Below are positions 31,273 through 40,149 of a stretch of 64,000 bases of DNA, piece by piece. The DNA lies in assembly GCA_963815775.1 (NCBI GenBank), contig CAWFIB010000027.1, positions 1 to 64,000 on the forward strand. The letters run 5' to 3'. Every line of letters starts with the position of its first letter. The stretch's first letter is position 1. Source of the stretch: CAVVDY01 sp963815775 (GTDB lineage: Bacteria; Acidobacteriota; Terriglobia; Terriglobales; Acidobacteriaceae). A program made the position numbers and the translations under genes. Under the pieces are notes generated by a model. It was not told where the DNA came from. It saw only the letters and a list, made by a program, of their open reading frames with translations, and searched no databases.

Positions 31273-31492
31273 AGGCTGTTATGAAATTCGTGCCGTCCGC
31301 CGAAGCGGACTCGGGATTTCCCACTTACGTCCTCCCACCGATGAATCGGTGGGCTTAGATATGCCGTCCCTGCGGGACGGGCGTGTGGTTTGTTGCACCG
31401 TCGTTGCTCAACCGCGAGTTTCGCAGTAGCCGCTCTACCCTCGGCTTGCGAGGCTGTTACGAACCTGTGCCGTCCGGCAAAGCGGACTCGGG
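31272..31492. repeat. Cluster of REP-like palindromes and a 44-bp direct repeat
   Basis: A ~44-bp motif (GAGGCTGTTATGAA ... GCGGACTCGGG) occurs at 31272-31315 and again at 31450-31492. Between them are hairpins at 31334-31353 (CCCACCGAT-GA-ATCGGTGGG) and 31363-31382 (CGTCCC-TGC-GGGACG). Each direct repeat also holds a GTCCGC/GCGGAC-type hairpin. The rest of the gap to 31834 shows no gene. Confidence 0.75.
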
Positions 31493-31834
31493 GTGAAGTA
31501 TCTGCCCGGTCTAATCTGTAAAGTATGTGCCCGGTTTGTACCAGGCCGGCGGGCACTGGCTTGGTGGCAGGTTGAGATAGAGGCCAGAGCATGGCCAAGT
31601 AGTCCTGGCGCGGTTTTTCCGTTGACTCTGAACTTCCAAGTGGTACACAATCCTGCGAGCATTTCTCCCAGGAAGAAGCAAGGCGATTCCCGTATTCCGA
31701 AATCCCGCCATGAAAACAGCTTGTAGGCCATTTCCTACACGGCCTTATGAATCGTTGTGGATATAGACCCTGGGTGGCCCGAGACATGCGTTTGCCTGAT
31801 TATCTCGCGCTGGTTCACAGTCGGGAGGTTCCGG

Positions 31835-33430
31835 ATGATGAAGCGATGGGCGGTTGCGGCTGCAATCGCATTGTGGGTGCCGCTCACGGCAATGGGGCAG
31901 TTGACGCCCGATGAGAAGCGTGCGCTGGAGGTGAAGCCTGCGGTGGCGCTGGTGGTGGTGCAGTACCAGGCGAAATGGACCTACGGTGACATCTCGCTCA
32001 AATTGCCGCATGGCGAATTAGGTACCGGGTTCTTTTTTCATCCGGACGGGTATCTGATCACCAATGGCCACGTAGTGCAGCATGCCAACCTGAAGGACCT
32101 GCAGGCGGTAGAGTCGTTGCAGGCCGAGCTGCGCGCCGACGCCATCAAGAGCGTGAAATACGTCGCTTCGGAAGCCGAAAAGCAGGGTCACAGTCTCAGC
32201 AACCAACAGATCCTGGACCTGCTGCAACGCGGGAAGATCGAACTGGTGCAAGGTCCGACGCTGAGCGTCACCTTGTCGAACGGCAAGGTGCTGAACGCAG
32301 ATATCCTGCAATATAGCGCGCCAATCACGGAAGACGGCAAAGATGTCGCCGTCTTGAAGGTTCCGGGCTCGAACTACCCGACCGTCCCGCTAGGAAATTC
32401 GGACCAAGTCCGATTGCAGGACACCGTGATGGTGATGGGCTATCCGGGTGTGGCATCGAGCTTCGGCGACAATCCGATTATCAGCGCAGAATCCAATTTT
32501 GAAGCTTCGGCCACCAACGGACACATATCAGCCATAAAGACCGGCACCATCGGCGTTCCTCTCCTCCAGTCGGACGTTGCCATCACTCACGGCAACAGCG
32601 GCGGGCCGGCCTTCAATGATCGCGGTGAGGTTATCGGCATCGCCACCGCGGGTGCGGAGCAACAGGGATTCAACTTCCTGGTACCGATCAATACAGCGAT
32701 GGAATTCGTGCGACAAACCGGAGTTGCCCCTGCGCGCGGCACCTTCGACCAGCACTGGGACGCCGGGCTTGACCTTTACGACGCCGGCGAATATCGCAAG
32801 GCCATCGGGGAATTCGACACCGCCTTGCAGTTCATGCCTGACTTGCCGGATGCAAAAAAATACCGCGCCTCAGCCGTGATTGCGGAAGATCAGCTCGGCT
32901 TTATGGACAGAACGCTCGAGACCACGGGAAAAACGCCGCTCTATGTCGCGGCTGGCGTTTTAGTGCTGGGCGCGATTGTTCTGGTGTTGCGCCGTAAGCA
33001 GCCAGTGGCGCAGCCTGTGATGGCGGCGGCCGGTGGCGGCAGTGCGCGACCGTCGGTCCAGCCACCCGGCCCGTCTGTGCCGTCAAGCAACGATGCCCGG
33101 CTCCCGCGCACCGTGTTGGAGAAAAACTACGGCAACATACAGTTCACATCGGGAGCGCTCTCCGGGCGGAGTTTTAAAGTTGACAAGCAGGGCTTGTGGA
33201 TCGGCCGCGATCCCAAGTGCGCCGTGGTGCTGTCCGACGAAACCATTTCCAGCGAACATGCCTGGATCGTTCCGGTGGACGGCACGGTCATGCTGATCGA
33301 CAAAGGATCGAGCAACGGCACTTATGTGAATTCGACCGACTCGCCTCGGGTCAGCAAAATCGGGTTGAAGAACGGAGACCGGATTTTCCTGGGCAAGAAG
33401 GGGCCGGTTGCAACGTATTTCGCAAGTTAA
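31835..33430 (+). CDS. Trypsin-like serine protease with TPR-like linker, transmembrane helix and C-terminal FHA domain
   Basis: From ATG 31835 (GGGAGG lies six bases upstream) the protein is 531 aa. It has a signal peptide (to ~20), a DegP-type protease domain with triad His79 (ITNGHVV), Asp170 (GKDVAVLKV) and Ser255 (HGNSGGPAF), and a single TPR-like unit (~305-350). A transmembrane helix (LYVAAGVLVLGAIVLVL) and an FHA domain follow, with GRDPKCAVVL, SSEHA and SSNGTYVN. The protease should face the periplasm and the FHA the cytoplasm. Fusion to FHA and linkage to a Ser/Thr kinase suggest phospho-signalling across the membrane (inference). Confidence 0.88.
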   Translation: MMKRWAVAAAIALWVPLTAMGQLTPDEKRALEVKPAVALVVVQYQAKWTYGDISLKLPHGELGTGFFFHPDGYLITNGHVVQHANLKDLQAVESLQAELRADAIKSVKYVASEAEKQGHSLSNQQILDLLQRGKIELVQGPTLSVTLSNGKVLNADILQYSAPITEDGKDVAVLKVPGSNYPTVPLGNSDQVRLQDTVMVMGYPGVASSFGDNPIISAESNFEASATNGHISAIKTGTIGVPLLQSDVAITHGNSGGPAFNDRGEVIGIATAGAEQQGFNFLVPINTAMEFVRQTGVAPARGTFDQHWDAGLDLYDAGEYRKAIGEFDTALQFMPDLPDAKKYRASAVIAEDQLGFMDRTLETTGKTPLYVAAGVLVLGAIVLVLRRKQPVAQPVMAAAGGGSARPSVQPPGPSVPSSNDARLPRTVLEKNYGNIQFTSGALSGRSFKVDKQGLWIGRDPKCAVVLSDETISSEHAWIVPVDGTVMLIDKGSSNGTYVNSTDSPRVSKIGLKNGDRIFLGKKGPVATYFAS

Positions 33431-33465
33431 TTCGAATTGCAAGGCAGACCCGCAGCGGAGGACCG

Positions 33466-33969
33466 ATGTCGAAGTTCTGTGCTAACGGACATCAACTGGA
33501 AGATTCCTGGGAGGTATGTCCGTATTGTCAGAAGACTGGGTATGCGGTAGCCCCGGTGCCGACTGCGAAGACGCGCATGGAGGGGGCCGCGGCCGCCCAT
33601 GTCTCCTCGGAGGCCGCCACCACGGTTGCAGGACTAAAGACAATCATGATTGCCGAAAAGCGCAAGCCTCCGGTGGTTGGCTGGCTGGTGGCCATGAATG
33701 GCGACCAGAAGGGTGAGGACTTCCGCATTCGCGAAGGCCAGAACGTTCTGGGCAGCAGTGCGGACGCCGACATAATGTTGAAGGACGGTGCGGCTTCCGC
33801 CCGTCATGCCAGTATTCGCTACAAAGACGGCCAGTTCTTCCTGACCGATTTGGACTCGACCAACGGCACCCATCTCAACGATGGTGAGCAGCCGATTGCG
33901 CGGGAGGCGCTGAAAGACAACGATGTTATTCGGATCGGCGATCTCGAGCTTAAGTTCAAGTGTCTTTGA
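33466..33969 (+). CDS. Zinc ribbon-FHA domain protein
   Basis: This 167-aa protein has an N-terminal zinc ribbon (CANGH ... CPYCQ) followed by a flexible linker. The FHA domain (residues ~78-165) has VLGSSADADIML, ASARHASI and DSTNGTHLND, with the Arg-to-Ser change typical of divergent FHA motifs. GGAGG precedes ATG 33466. It probably binds phosphothreonine on the kinase encoded next. It is soluble and cytoplasmic. Confidence 0.88.
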   Translation: MSKFCANGHQLEDSWEVCPYCQKTGYAVAPVPTAKTRMEGAAAAHVSSEAATTVAGLKTIMIAEKRKPPVVGWLVAMNGDQKGEDFRIREGQNVLGSSADADIMLKDGAASARHASIRYKDGQFFLTDLDSTNGTHLNDGEQPIAREALKDNDVIRIGDLELKFKCL

Positions 33970-34008
33970 TGGCACACGACGGCCGATTTTGAAGTGGAGG
34001 GGAGCCCC

Positions 34009-35616
34009 ATGATTGGCGAGCAAGTAGCAAATTTCCGGATCATCGAAAAGCTCGGCGAGGGCGGGATGGGCGTCGTCTATAAGGCCATGGACGTGGAACT
34101 GGAGCGCCCGGTCGCGATCAAGATGCTGACCCCGGAGCTGTCGCACAATCCGGAAATCGTGGAGCGCTTCCGCACCGAAGCTCGCGCCCAGGCAAACCTG
34201 AACCACGTCAACCTGGCCACGCTGTATGCCTTCCTGGTGCATGAAGGAAACGCTTTCATCGCGATGGAGTATGTGGAGGGAGAGAACTTTGAGCAGCTCA
34301 TCCGCCGGCGGGGCCCTTTGCCGGTCGAGGATGCTGTGCCCTGGTTCAAGCAGGCGCTGCTAGGCGTGGGCGCCGCCCATCGGATGGGAATCGTGCATCG
34401 CGATATCAAGCCCACCAACCTGATGCTCAACCGCCAGGGCATCGTCAAAGTCATGGACTTCGGCATCGCCAAGGTGGTTGGGGTGCGCGGTGCAACCCGA
34501 ACCGGAATGCAGTTGGGTACTCCCGCCTACATGTCTCCGGAACAAATTCAGGGCCGTCAAATCGATGTACGCACCGACATCTACGCCCTGGGCATCACCC
34601 TGTATCAGATGCTGAGCGGTCATGTTCCCTTCGAAGAAGGCAGCGACTTCGAGATCATGCGCCATCAGGTCAGCACACCGCCGCCGCCGATGGTTAACCT
34701 GCATCCGTACGCGCCGGTGCAGTACCAGAACGTGGTAACGAAAGCGATCGAGAAGGACCCCGGAGCCCGTTATCGAAGTGTGGAAGAATTCGGAGCTGCG
34801 CTGGAGCGTCCGGAAAGTGTGATGACCGGGGGCGCAGCCGCAACTCTGGGTGTTCCCAACCGAACTGTGCTGGAAACGACTACCGGGCAGACCTATGCAA
34901 CGGCAGCGGTGGCACCACAAAGTCAGCCCGCAACGGCTGCTCCCATGATGGCGGCTGCGGTTTCGGCTACGCCTGTTCCAGGGGGCAGCGGCAGATGGAA
35001 TTCCCGCTACATGATGGCGGGGCTGATCGTTGTGGTCGCGGCAGTGCTGCTGGGGGTTGTGCTGTTTGCCCGCAGGCCGGCACCGGCGCCGATCTCGGCT
35101 GTGGGGGGCAGCGCCAATGCGCCGCTGGCGCAACCGCAAGTTGAGATGACGGGAAGCTCGCTGAACCCGCCGGGGGCAGGAAACGGCGCAACCGGTCCCG
35201 GAGGGCAGGCCAGCGAGCACACCGAGGCGACCGTTCAGCCACCTGCGAACAAAAGCAGGACGAAGACGGTAGCTTCCAATCGGACCGATCCTAATAGTGG
35301 AACTGCCGACCAGCCTCCTCCGCCTCCGCCGGCGCCTGCCGTCGATCCGAAAGTGATGCAAGAGCTGGAGACGGAGAACGACCAACTGGACAGCCGGGCA
35401 GCCGCAGTCGAAAGCAGCGTCGACGCGCTTGAGCGGCAGCTGCAACAGAGTGGCCTGGGCCTGCGCGGCGATATGGTCGCAGCCCGCAACTCGATGCGGG
35501 TTGACCTGCAAAAAGCTAAGCAGGCCCTCGACAACACCGACCCGGAGAGCGCTCGCCACTACTTAGGCTTGGCGAACAAGGATATCGCGAAGCTGGAGGC
35601 CTTCCTGGGGCGGTGA
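34009..35616 (+). CDS. Membrane serine/threonine protein kinase (PknB-like)
   Basis: From ATG 34009 the protein is 535 aa. The N-terminal kinase domain has the glycine loop GEGGMG (16-21), Lys38 (VAIKML), the catalytic loop HRDIKPTN, DFGIAK and the activation segment GTPAYMSPEQ. A Thr/Ala-rich linker, a transmembrane helix (YMMAGLIVVVAAVLLGVVLFA), a Pro-rich stretch and a C-terminal coiled coil (VMQELETENDQLDSRAAAVE ...) follow. The outer part has no PASTA repeats; the coiled coil may sense or oligomerise. The stop overlaps the next gene by four bases (GTGA). Confidence 0.93.
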   Translation: MIGEQVANFRIIEKLGEGGMGVVYKAMDVELERPVAIKMLTPELSHNPEIVERFRTEARAQANLNHVNLATLYAFLVHEGNAFIAMEYVEGENFEQLIRRRGPLPVEDAVPWFKQALLGVGAAHRMGIVHRDIKPTNLMLNRQGIVKVMDFGIAKVVGVRGATRTGMQLGTPAYMSPEQIQGRQIDVRTDIYALGITLYQMLSGHVPFEEGSDFEIMRHQVSTPPPPMVNLHPYAPVQYQNVVTKAIEKDPGARYRSVEEFGAALERPESVMTGGAAATLGVPNRTVLETTTGQTYATAAVAPQSQPATAAPMMAAAVSATPVPGGSGRWNSRYMMAGLIVVVAAVLLGVVLFARRPAPAPISAVGGSANAPLAQPQVEMTGSSLNPPGAGNGATGPGGQASEHTEATVQPPANKSRTKTVASNRTDPNSGTADQPPPPPPAPAVDPKVMQELETENDQLDSRAAAVESSVDALERQLQQSGLGLRGDMVAARNSMRVDLQKAKQALDNTDPESARHYLGLANKDIAKLEAFLGR

Positions 35617-37112
35617 TAGAGGACGGCCCCACTGATCCGACGTCGCTTAGAATTTCACCTGTGGGGTCAGATACCGCAAAGTGGCTGCACGTGAACGATC
35701 CTCGTTTCGACCGGGCGGTGGCGCCGAACCTGTTTGACGTCGTGCTCGACCCGGAACTCGCCTTCACGCTCATCCTCGCCAACCTGATGTCGCCGCGGTT
35801 GTGGGACCTGCGCGAGCGGGTGCGGCAGTCACCCGAGAATACCGCCCAGAAGATCCAGGAGCTACTGGATCACCACTTCGAACATGTCAGTGCGGCACGG
35901 ATCGCCGAAATGAACGGCTTTTTCGACCTCGACGTGCTGGAGACGCGCGATGGCAAGGACGCCGTCGAGTATGCGCGGGACACGATCCTGAAGACGATCG
36001 AGTGGCGGGTCAAGCGCGGGACGATGAAGAAGGACGATTTCGCGCTCGAGTTGTTCGGCCAGCGGAAATTCCCGGCCTATACCTACGGCACAATCGACGA
36101 GGCTTGGGCGTGTCGGCGGCTGTTGCAAGGGCGTAAGCACAAGCCGCTCGGACTGACCTGCTGTCTGGACGAAGCGGCAATCTTCGCGGCCCTGGTACTC
36201 ACGCTGGAGGAGCGGGCGGTCGACAACCTCGGATTGCTGGGAGCGCCGACCCACTATTCGGCATTCACCTGCCGTGCGGATGGGTTGTGGTGGTTCTATT
36301 CGAAGCATGAGCTGTTCTCACCAGCAACATGGTCAAAGCTGGTCGCGGAACATTATGGCGGTGATGGACAGCTGGCGTTCGATGACCGGCTTCCAGACTT
36401 CGACCGGATCATCACGGCGTTCGGCAACTACGAGCTGACAACGGGTGAGAGCTCGATGCCGGCGCCGCGTCTGGAGGAGATGGTCACGCAGAGTGATGAG
36501 TTCTTCGGGTTTCGCCCGGCACAGCTCAGAGGTGCTTTGCAGCGCCCGACGCGACCCGTAGCCGGATTGGATATCGCGGAGATCGTCGCGGACGCCGCAT
36601 CAGCTTCGGGCGCGGAAGGGGCGCGGACGAGAGTGCGTCAGGGCGCTGTGGAGGAAGGAAATATAGCGGCATTGCGTGCGCTGTACACCTACCGCACGCT
36701 CGATGTGCCCGACCTGTCTCCCTATTTGCAGGCGGCCCGCTACAGCAGCCAGATTGGCACTCTTCTGCCACGCGTTGAGACGGTCGACGACGGGATGCGA
36801 GCGGTGGCGGCGATTGCGGGAAGCGAGTCGATCTTTGAAGATCCGAACCGGATTGCCATGCCGGACGAGACCGCACGCTTCGCCACCGGCACTAGCCGCG
36901 ACAAGGCACTGCTGCTGCATGTACTTCTGGAAGGCGCTTTGGCCGCCGATGATCCAGCGCGAAGCAGCTTGGAGACGCTCTTCACCGAGATCGACAGCTA
37001 TGTGCGGAGCGCGCGGTTTTGTATCAGCGTTTCTCGGATGACTTATGTGCCCGAGGCCGAGGGCGACATTCGCTACCGTATTGCCGAGACGCGTCGAGAT
37101 GGCGAAGCCTGA
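35613..37112 (+). CDS. Hypothetical protein coupled to the kinase gene (possible transglutaminase-like cysteine hydrolase fold)
   Basis: This 499-aa protein starts at GTG 35613, overlapping the kinase stop. No family is recognised. The central part reads GLTCCLDEAAIFAALVLTL ... GAPTHYSAF ... GLWWFYSKHELF, a Cys-helix, His-strand, aromatic-strand order like transglutaminase-type hydrolases; this is a tentative reading. There is no signal peptide or membrane helix. As the last gene of the protease-FHA/FHA/kinase operon, it may be a kinase substrate or effector. Confidence 0.6.
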   Translation: MIEDGPTDPTSLRISPVGSDTAKWLHVNDPRFDRAVAPNLFDVVLDPELAFTLILANLMSPRLWDLRERVRQSPENTAQKIQELLDHHFEHVSAARIAEMNGFFDLDVLETRDGKDAVEYARDTILKTIEWRVKRGTMKKDDFALELFGQRKFPAYTYGTIDEAWACRRLLQGRKHKPLGLTCCLDEAAIFAALVLTLEERAVDNLGLLGAPTHYSAFTCRADGLWWFYSKHELFSPATWSKLVAEHYGGDGQLAFDDRLPDFDRIITAFGNYELTTGESSMPAPRLEEMVTQSDEFFGFRPAQLRGALQRPTRPVAGLDIAEIVADAASASGAEGARTRVRQGAVEEGNIAALRALYTYRTLDVPDLSPYLQAARYSSQIGTLLPRVETVDDGMRAVAAIAGSESIFEDPNRIAMPDETARFATGTSRDKALLLHVLLEGALAADDPARSSLETLFTEIDSYVRSARFCISVSRMTYVPEAEGDIRYRIAETRRDGEA

Positions 37113-37319
37113 TCTTCGGAGCGACGGGTCGAGCGTTGGAATCTCTCTGCAGGTGCTAATGAATTGCGGCTATTTCTGGAGTGGTATCCAGGGGCATGGT
37201 CATTTGCAGCAGTTTACCGCTGGGACCTCGGGAGACACAATGCGCGTTTTGCAACCTCCATAAGCCTGTCGCTAGCTTCCTCAATTGCAGAATACCAACG
37301 CGATATCGTGCGCCTCAAT

Positions 37320-37658
37320 TCACTTCTGCCGGAACGGAATCACGCGGTCCGGATTTTGGCCTTCCTCGATCTGTGCTGGCTCGTGACCCGTTTCAACCCG
37401 CCGCAGCAAGCCCGGCGACACGTTCCAGCGCTGGCCGTCATCGGTGATTACGGTGACAGACTTCTTGTTATAGCGGGTCAGGATTCCGAAAACACGCACC
37501 CTATTCTCAAGTTCAAATGTAATGCGATCGCCGATGCGGAACTGCAGCATGGCCTTATGGGCGTACGCCTGACTAATGAATCTGAGGCGCTGCACGATAC
37601 GCTGATTCAGGTCTATGAGTTCGGATTCGGTCAGATGATCTATGTCGATTCGATTCAT
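37320..37658 (-). CDS. Hypothetical small protein with SH3/KOW-like strands
   Basis: This 112-aa protein starts at ATG 37658. An N-terminal helix (LTESELIDLNQRIVQRLRFISQ) is followed by short strands (LQFRIGDRITFELENRVRVFGILTRYNKKSVTVITDDGQRWNVSP) resembling an SH3-like barrel. It may bind nucleic acid. Homologues of this layout are common as uncharacterised proteins in several phyla (recall, not checked). Confidence 0.7.
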   Translation of the reverse strand: MNRIDIDHLTESELIDLNQRIVQRLRFISQAYAHKAMLQFRIGDRITFELENRVRVFGILTRYNKKSVTVITDDGQRWNVSPGLLRRVETGHEPAQIEEGQNPDRVIPFRQK

Positions 37659-37820
37659 GCGGGCTCGAGGCGCATTATACGTCCAGGACGGAAGGAGCGA
37701 AAGCAGCGCCACCTGGGTGCAACACAAGAGTCCTGGGACCGTCTCTCAGGAGGCGCCAGATCCAGCCTTAGCCTTGATTCGAGCAGCGCCAATCATCCTG
37801 ATTTTCGATCGGTCCGAGCT

Positions 37821-39056
37821 TCAGTTCCGTTTCGTGGTGGTTGCGACTGCGCGTGACTTGCCGCTGTCCTCTGGGGGAAACGAAAGGTCCTCGTCTCCGT
37901 CGTCGGGGGAGAACAGGAAGTCTTCGATCTCATCGATCCTCTGGTCGGCGTCGTGGTATCCGATCTCGATGAGATTGGTGGTGTATTTGGGAGTGAACAG
38001 CAGGTAGCTCATGAGGTCGGCACAGGAAGCAGCGTCCCGTCCCAGGCTGTTGACGAAGTATTGGATGAGGTAAGGCAACTCCCGCTGGTGGTGTTCGGCA
38101 AGTTCGGTCAAATTGACAGACGGCGTAATCAGCAGCGGGGTCAAGGGGCGGACCCGTTCGCATCCTTCGAGGCCTGCCTGTTTGACCTGACCGCCACTGA
38201 GCAGCCGATTCAGCCGTTCCAGGTGCTCGATATCGGTGGCCAGGTGGTCGAGGAACATGACGTTGAAAAGCACTCCCAGGACCTGCGCCAATGAAGGTTC
38301 CTGGCTGCCCACTTCTTCCTGGTGCTCAAGGCCGTGTCCGCGTACACCGATGGCAAGGATCTTTCTGGCGCCGAGCCTGATTACCGGACTTAGAGGCTGT
38401 TGCAGGCGGATGCAGCCGTCGCCAAAGAATGCCGTCCCGCGCGGGATCTTCAGCCTGATGGGTTGAAAGACCAGGGGGATGGCCGCCGAGGCGCAAATGT
38501 GCTCGACCGTGATTCTGGTGGCGAGGGTGACGCGGCGGCTGCGGTTCCACATGGGGTGGCCCTTGGCGCCCTGAATAAAGAGGTAGCTTTTGCCCGAGGT
38601 GTAGTTGGTAGCGGAGACGGCAAGGGCGTAGAGGTGTCCGCGGCGGACATTGTCCTGGATTCGAGCGCAGTCGAGATGCTGGTTGAGAAAGCGCCGCAGA
38701 GGGCTGGCATCCAGTAAGGAGTGGGCATTACCTCCGCCCAGCACGGCCCCGAAAGAGAGATCCAGGATCCAAGTGATGGAATTCCGCGCCTGGGAGAGAA
38801 TGTCACAGCGGAAAATGTCGTCCGGGCGGAGGCGGGACCACAGCTGTGCCAGAACGCGAGTCGCCAGAGGGAAGTCGTCGCAGCCCATGGCCAGGCCCGC
38901 CCCGTTGATGGCCCCGGCAGAGGAGCCTCCGATGATGGGAAAGGGATTGCCGGAGCTTTGAATCTGTTTTAGCTCACCGACGCGCTTCAGAACACCCGCT
39001 TGATAGGCGCCCCGCGCGCCGCCGCCTGTCATCATCAAGCCAACCGCTCTTGCCAT
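37821..39056 (-). CDS. Patatin-like phospholipase
   Basis: From ATG 39056 (AGGAGCG upstream) the protein is 411 aa. It has the oxyanion motif GGGARGAYQAG near residue 10, the nucleophile elbow GGSSAGAINGAG, and the catalytic Asp in FFGDGCI. The family hydrolyses membrane lipids. The N-terminus matches cytoplasmic patatins. The C-terminal ~120 residues are acidic and low in conservation. Confidence 0.9.
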   Translation of the reverse strand: MARAVGLMMTGGGARGAYQAGVLKRVGELKQIQSSGNPFPIIGGSSAGAINGAGLAMGCDDFPLATRVLAQLWSRLRPDDIFRCDILSQARNSITWILDLSFGAVLGGGNAHSLLDASPLRRFLNQHLDCARIQDNVRRGHLYALAVSATNYTSGKSYLFIQGAKGHPMWNRSRRVTLATRITVEHICASAAIPLVFQPIRLKIPRGTAFFGDGCIRLQQPLSPVIRLGARKILAIGVRGHGLEHQEEVGSQEPSLAQVLGVLFNVMFLDHLATDIEHLERLNRLLSGGQVKQAGLEGCERVRPLTPLLITPSVNLTELAEHHQRELPYLIQYFVNSLGRDAASCADLMSYLLFTPKYTTNLIEIGYHDADQRIDEIEDFLFSPDDGDEDLSFPPEDSGKSRAVATTTKRN

Positions 39057-39342
39057 TTCGCTCCTGGACCGCCTAGCGCACGCAAATCGTGCCATCCAGC
39101 GCACCAAAGTGGGTCACTCATCGACAAGCAAACTCACCCTTGGCGGCGCGCCACAGACGAACCCAAGGGGAGGGAGGAGGCCTGCGTGCCAAGTCCATAG
39201 TGTCCGCAGAGCGCACTTCCTGTCAGTGAGTTAGGTCACCTGGTGTGGGGACACTCCGGGGGAGGTTTGCGAAAGCCCAAAGGGATGGCCCAGGGTACAC
39301 CATCTTTGTGGACGTATTCGCTGAGGCCTGCAGCCCGTTCCA

Positions 39343-39801
39343 CTATAGCTTACGCTTGCGAGCCAACAGGCTTCCAACAAACGCGACACCACTGACCATC
39401 AGAGCGACACTGGTCGGCTCGGGAATAGGTGCAAGATCCGGGCGAAATGCGGAGTTTCCGCCCTGGGACGAAGACTTCTGAGTGGGCTGCGAGGCGGCGG
39501 GTTGGGCCGTGTTCGCCGGAGCAGCCAGGGACGGAGTCGTAGTGCTCGGAAGCAGCTGGCTTCCGAGATAGTTGAATTCGACAACGGGATACTCGCTGTT
39601 GAGGGCCGCCGTGCCGAGGGCATTGTCCGGTGTTTGAGAGGTACTGGTAAAGCTAGGGAGTAAGGCTCCGCTTGCCTGCCATGCGTCCTGCGGCAAGCTG
39701 TCGCCGCTATTGAGAGTAGCGGCGTGGATAGCGGGTGCCGCCAGGACGAGCGTAAGCAGGACCGTAACGAGCCGGCCAGCCGTTCTTTCCAAGCAGCTCA
39801 T
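39343..39801 (-). CDS. PEP-CTERM sorting domain protein
   Basis: From ATG 39801 the protein is 152 aa. A signal peptide (VTVLLTLVLAAPAIHA) is followed by a Ser/Thr/Pro-rich body and the C-terminal tripartite signal PIPEPTSVALMVSGVAFVGSLLARKRKL. Such proteins are processed by exosortase and linked to exopolysaccharide-producing bacteria. The body has no recognised domain. Confidence 0.88.
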   Translation of the reverse strand: MSCLERTAGRLVTVLLTLVLAAPAIHAATLNSGDSLPQDAWQASGALLPSFTSTSQTPDNALGTAALNSEYPVVEFNYLGSQLLPSTTTPSLAAPANTAQPAASQPTQKSSSQGGNSAFRPDLAPIPEPTSVALMVSGVAFVGSLLARKRKL

Positions 39802-40149
39802 GAGCTTCCCCCCGGGATTATCAAGCCACCCGCAAGCCGTGCAACCGGCCGCGAATCGCAAAAGCGTACAAGGGATCAGTCCTTCGCTTCAGGCTGGTTT
39901 CGGTGGCCGCACATTGCCACCGCGCTTGCTACAAGCCGGGATGAAGGGAAGGACCACTCCTTGTGTGCCTGAGAAGAGTAACTCCGATAACTGCTTCATT
40001 GCAAGTGAAATACGTTTCAAACTTCGGGAGTTTGTTAGGGAATACGAGAGGCGATGAGTTCATCCTGGGGCGGGGGGTGTAAGGCACAGATCCATAAGGG
40101 CTGCAGGGTGACTTATGGATATTCTTTCGTGTTTGCCGAAAAAATGTTT
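39802..40149. other. Intergenic region with one hairpin
   Basis: No gene is credible here. ATCCATAAG (40090-40098) and CTTATGGAT (40112-40120) form a 9-bp perfect inverted repeat with a 13-base loop just downstream of dnaE2. It lacks a T-run on either strand. Confidence 0.55.

Noticed and set aside
34360..35559. 399-codon antisense frame opposite the kinase
   Set aside because: It is the shadow of a GC-rich gene; the composition is Arg/His-rich and no domain is present.
40090..40120. Hairpin as terminator of dnaE2
   Set aside because: The 9-bp inverted repeat has a 13-base loop and no T-run on either strand.
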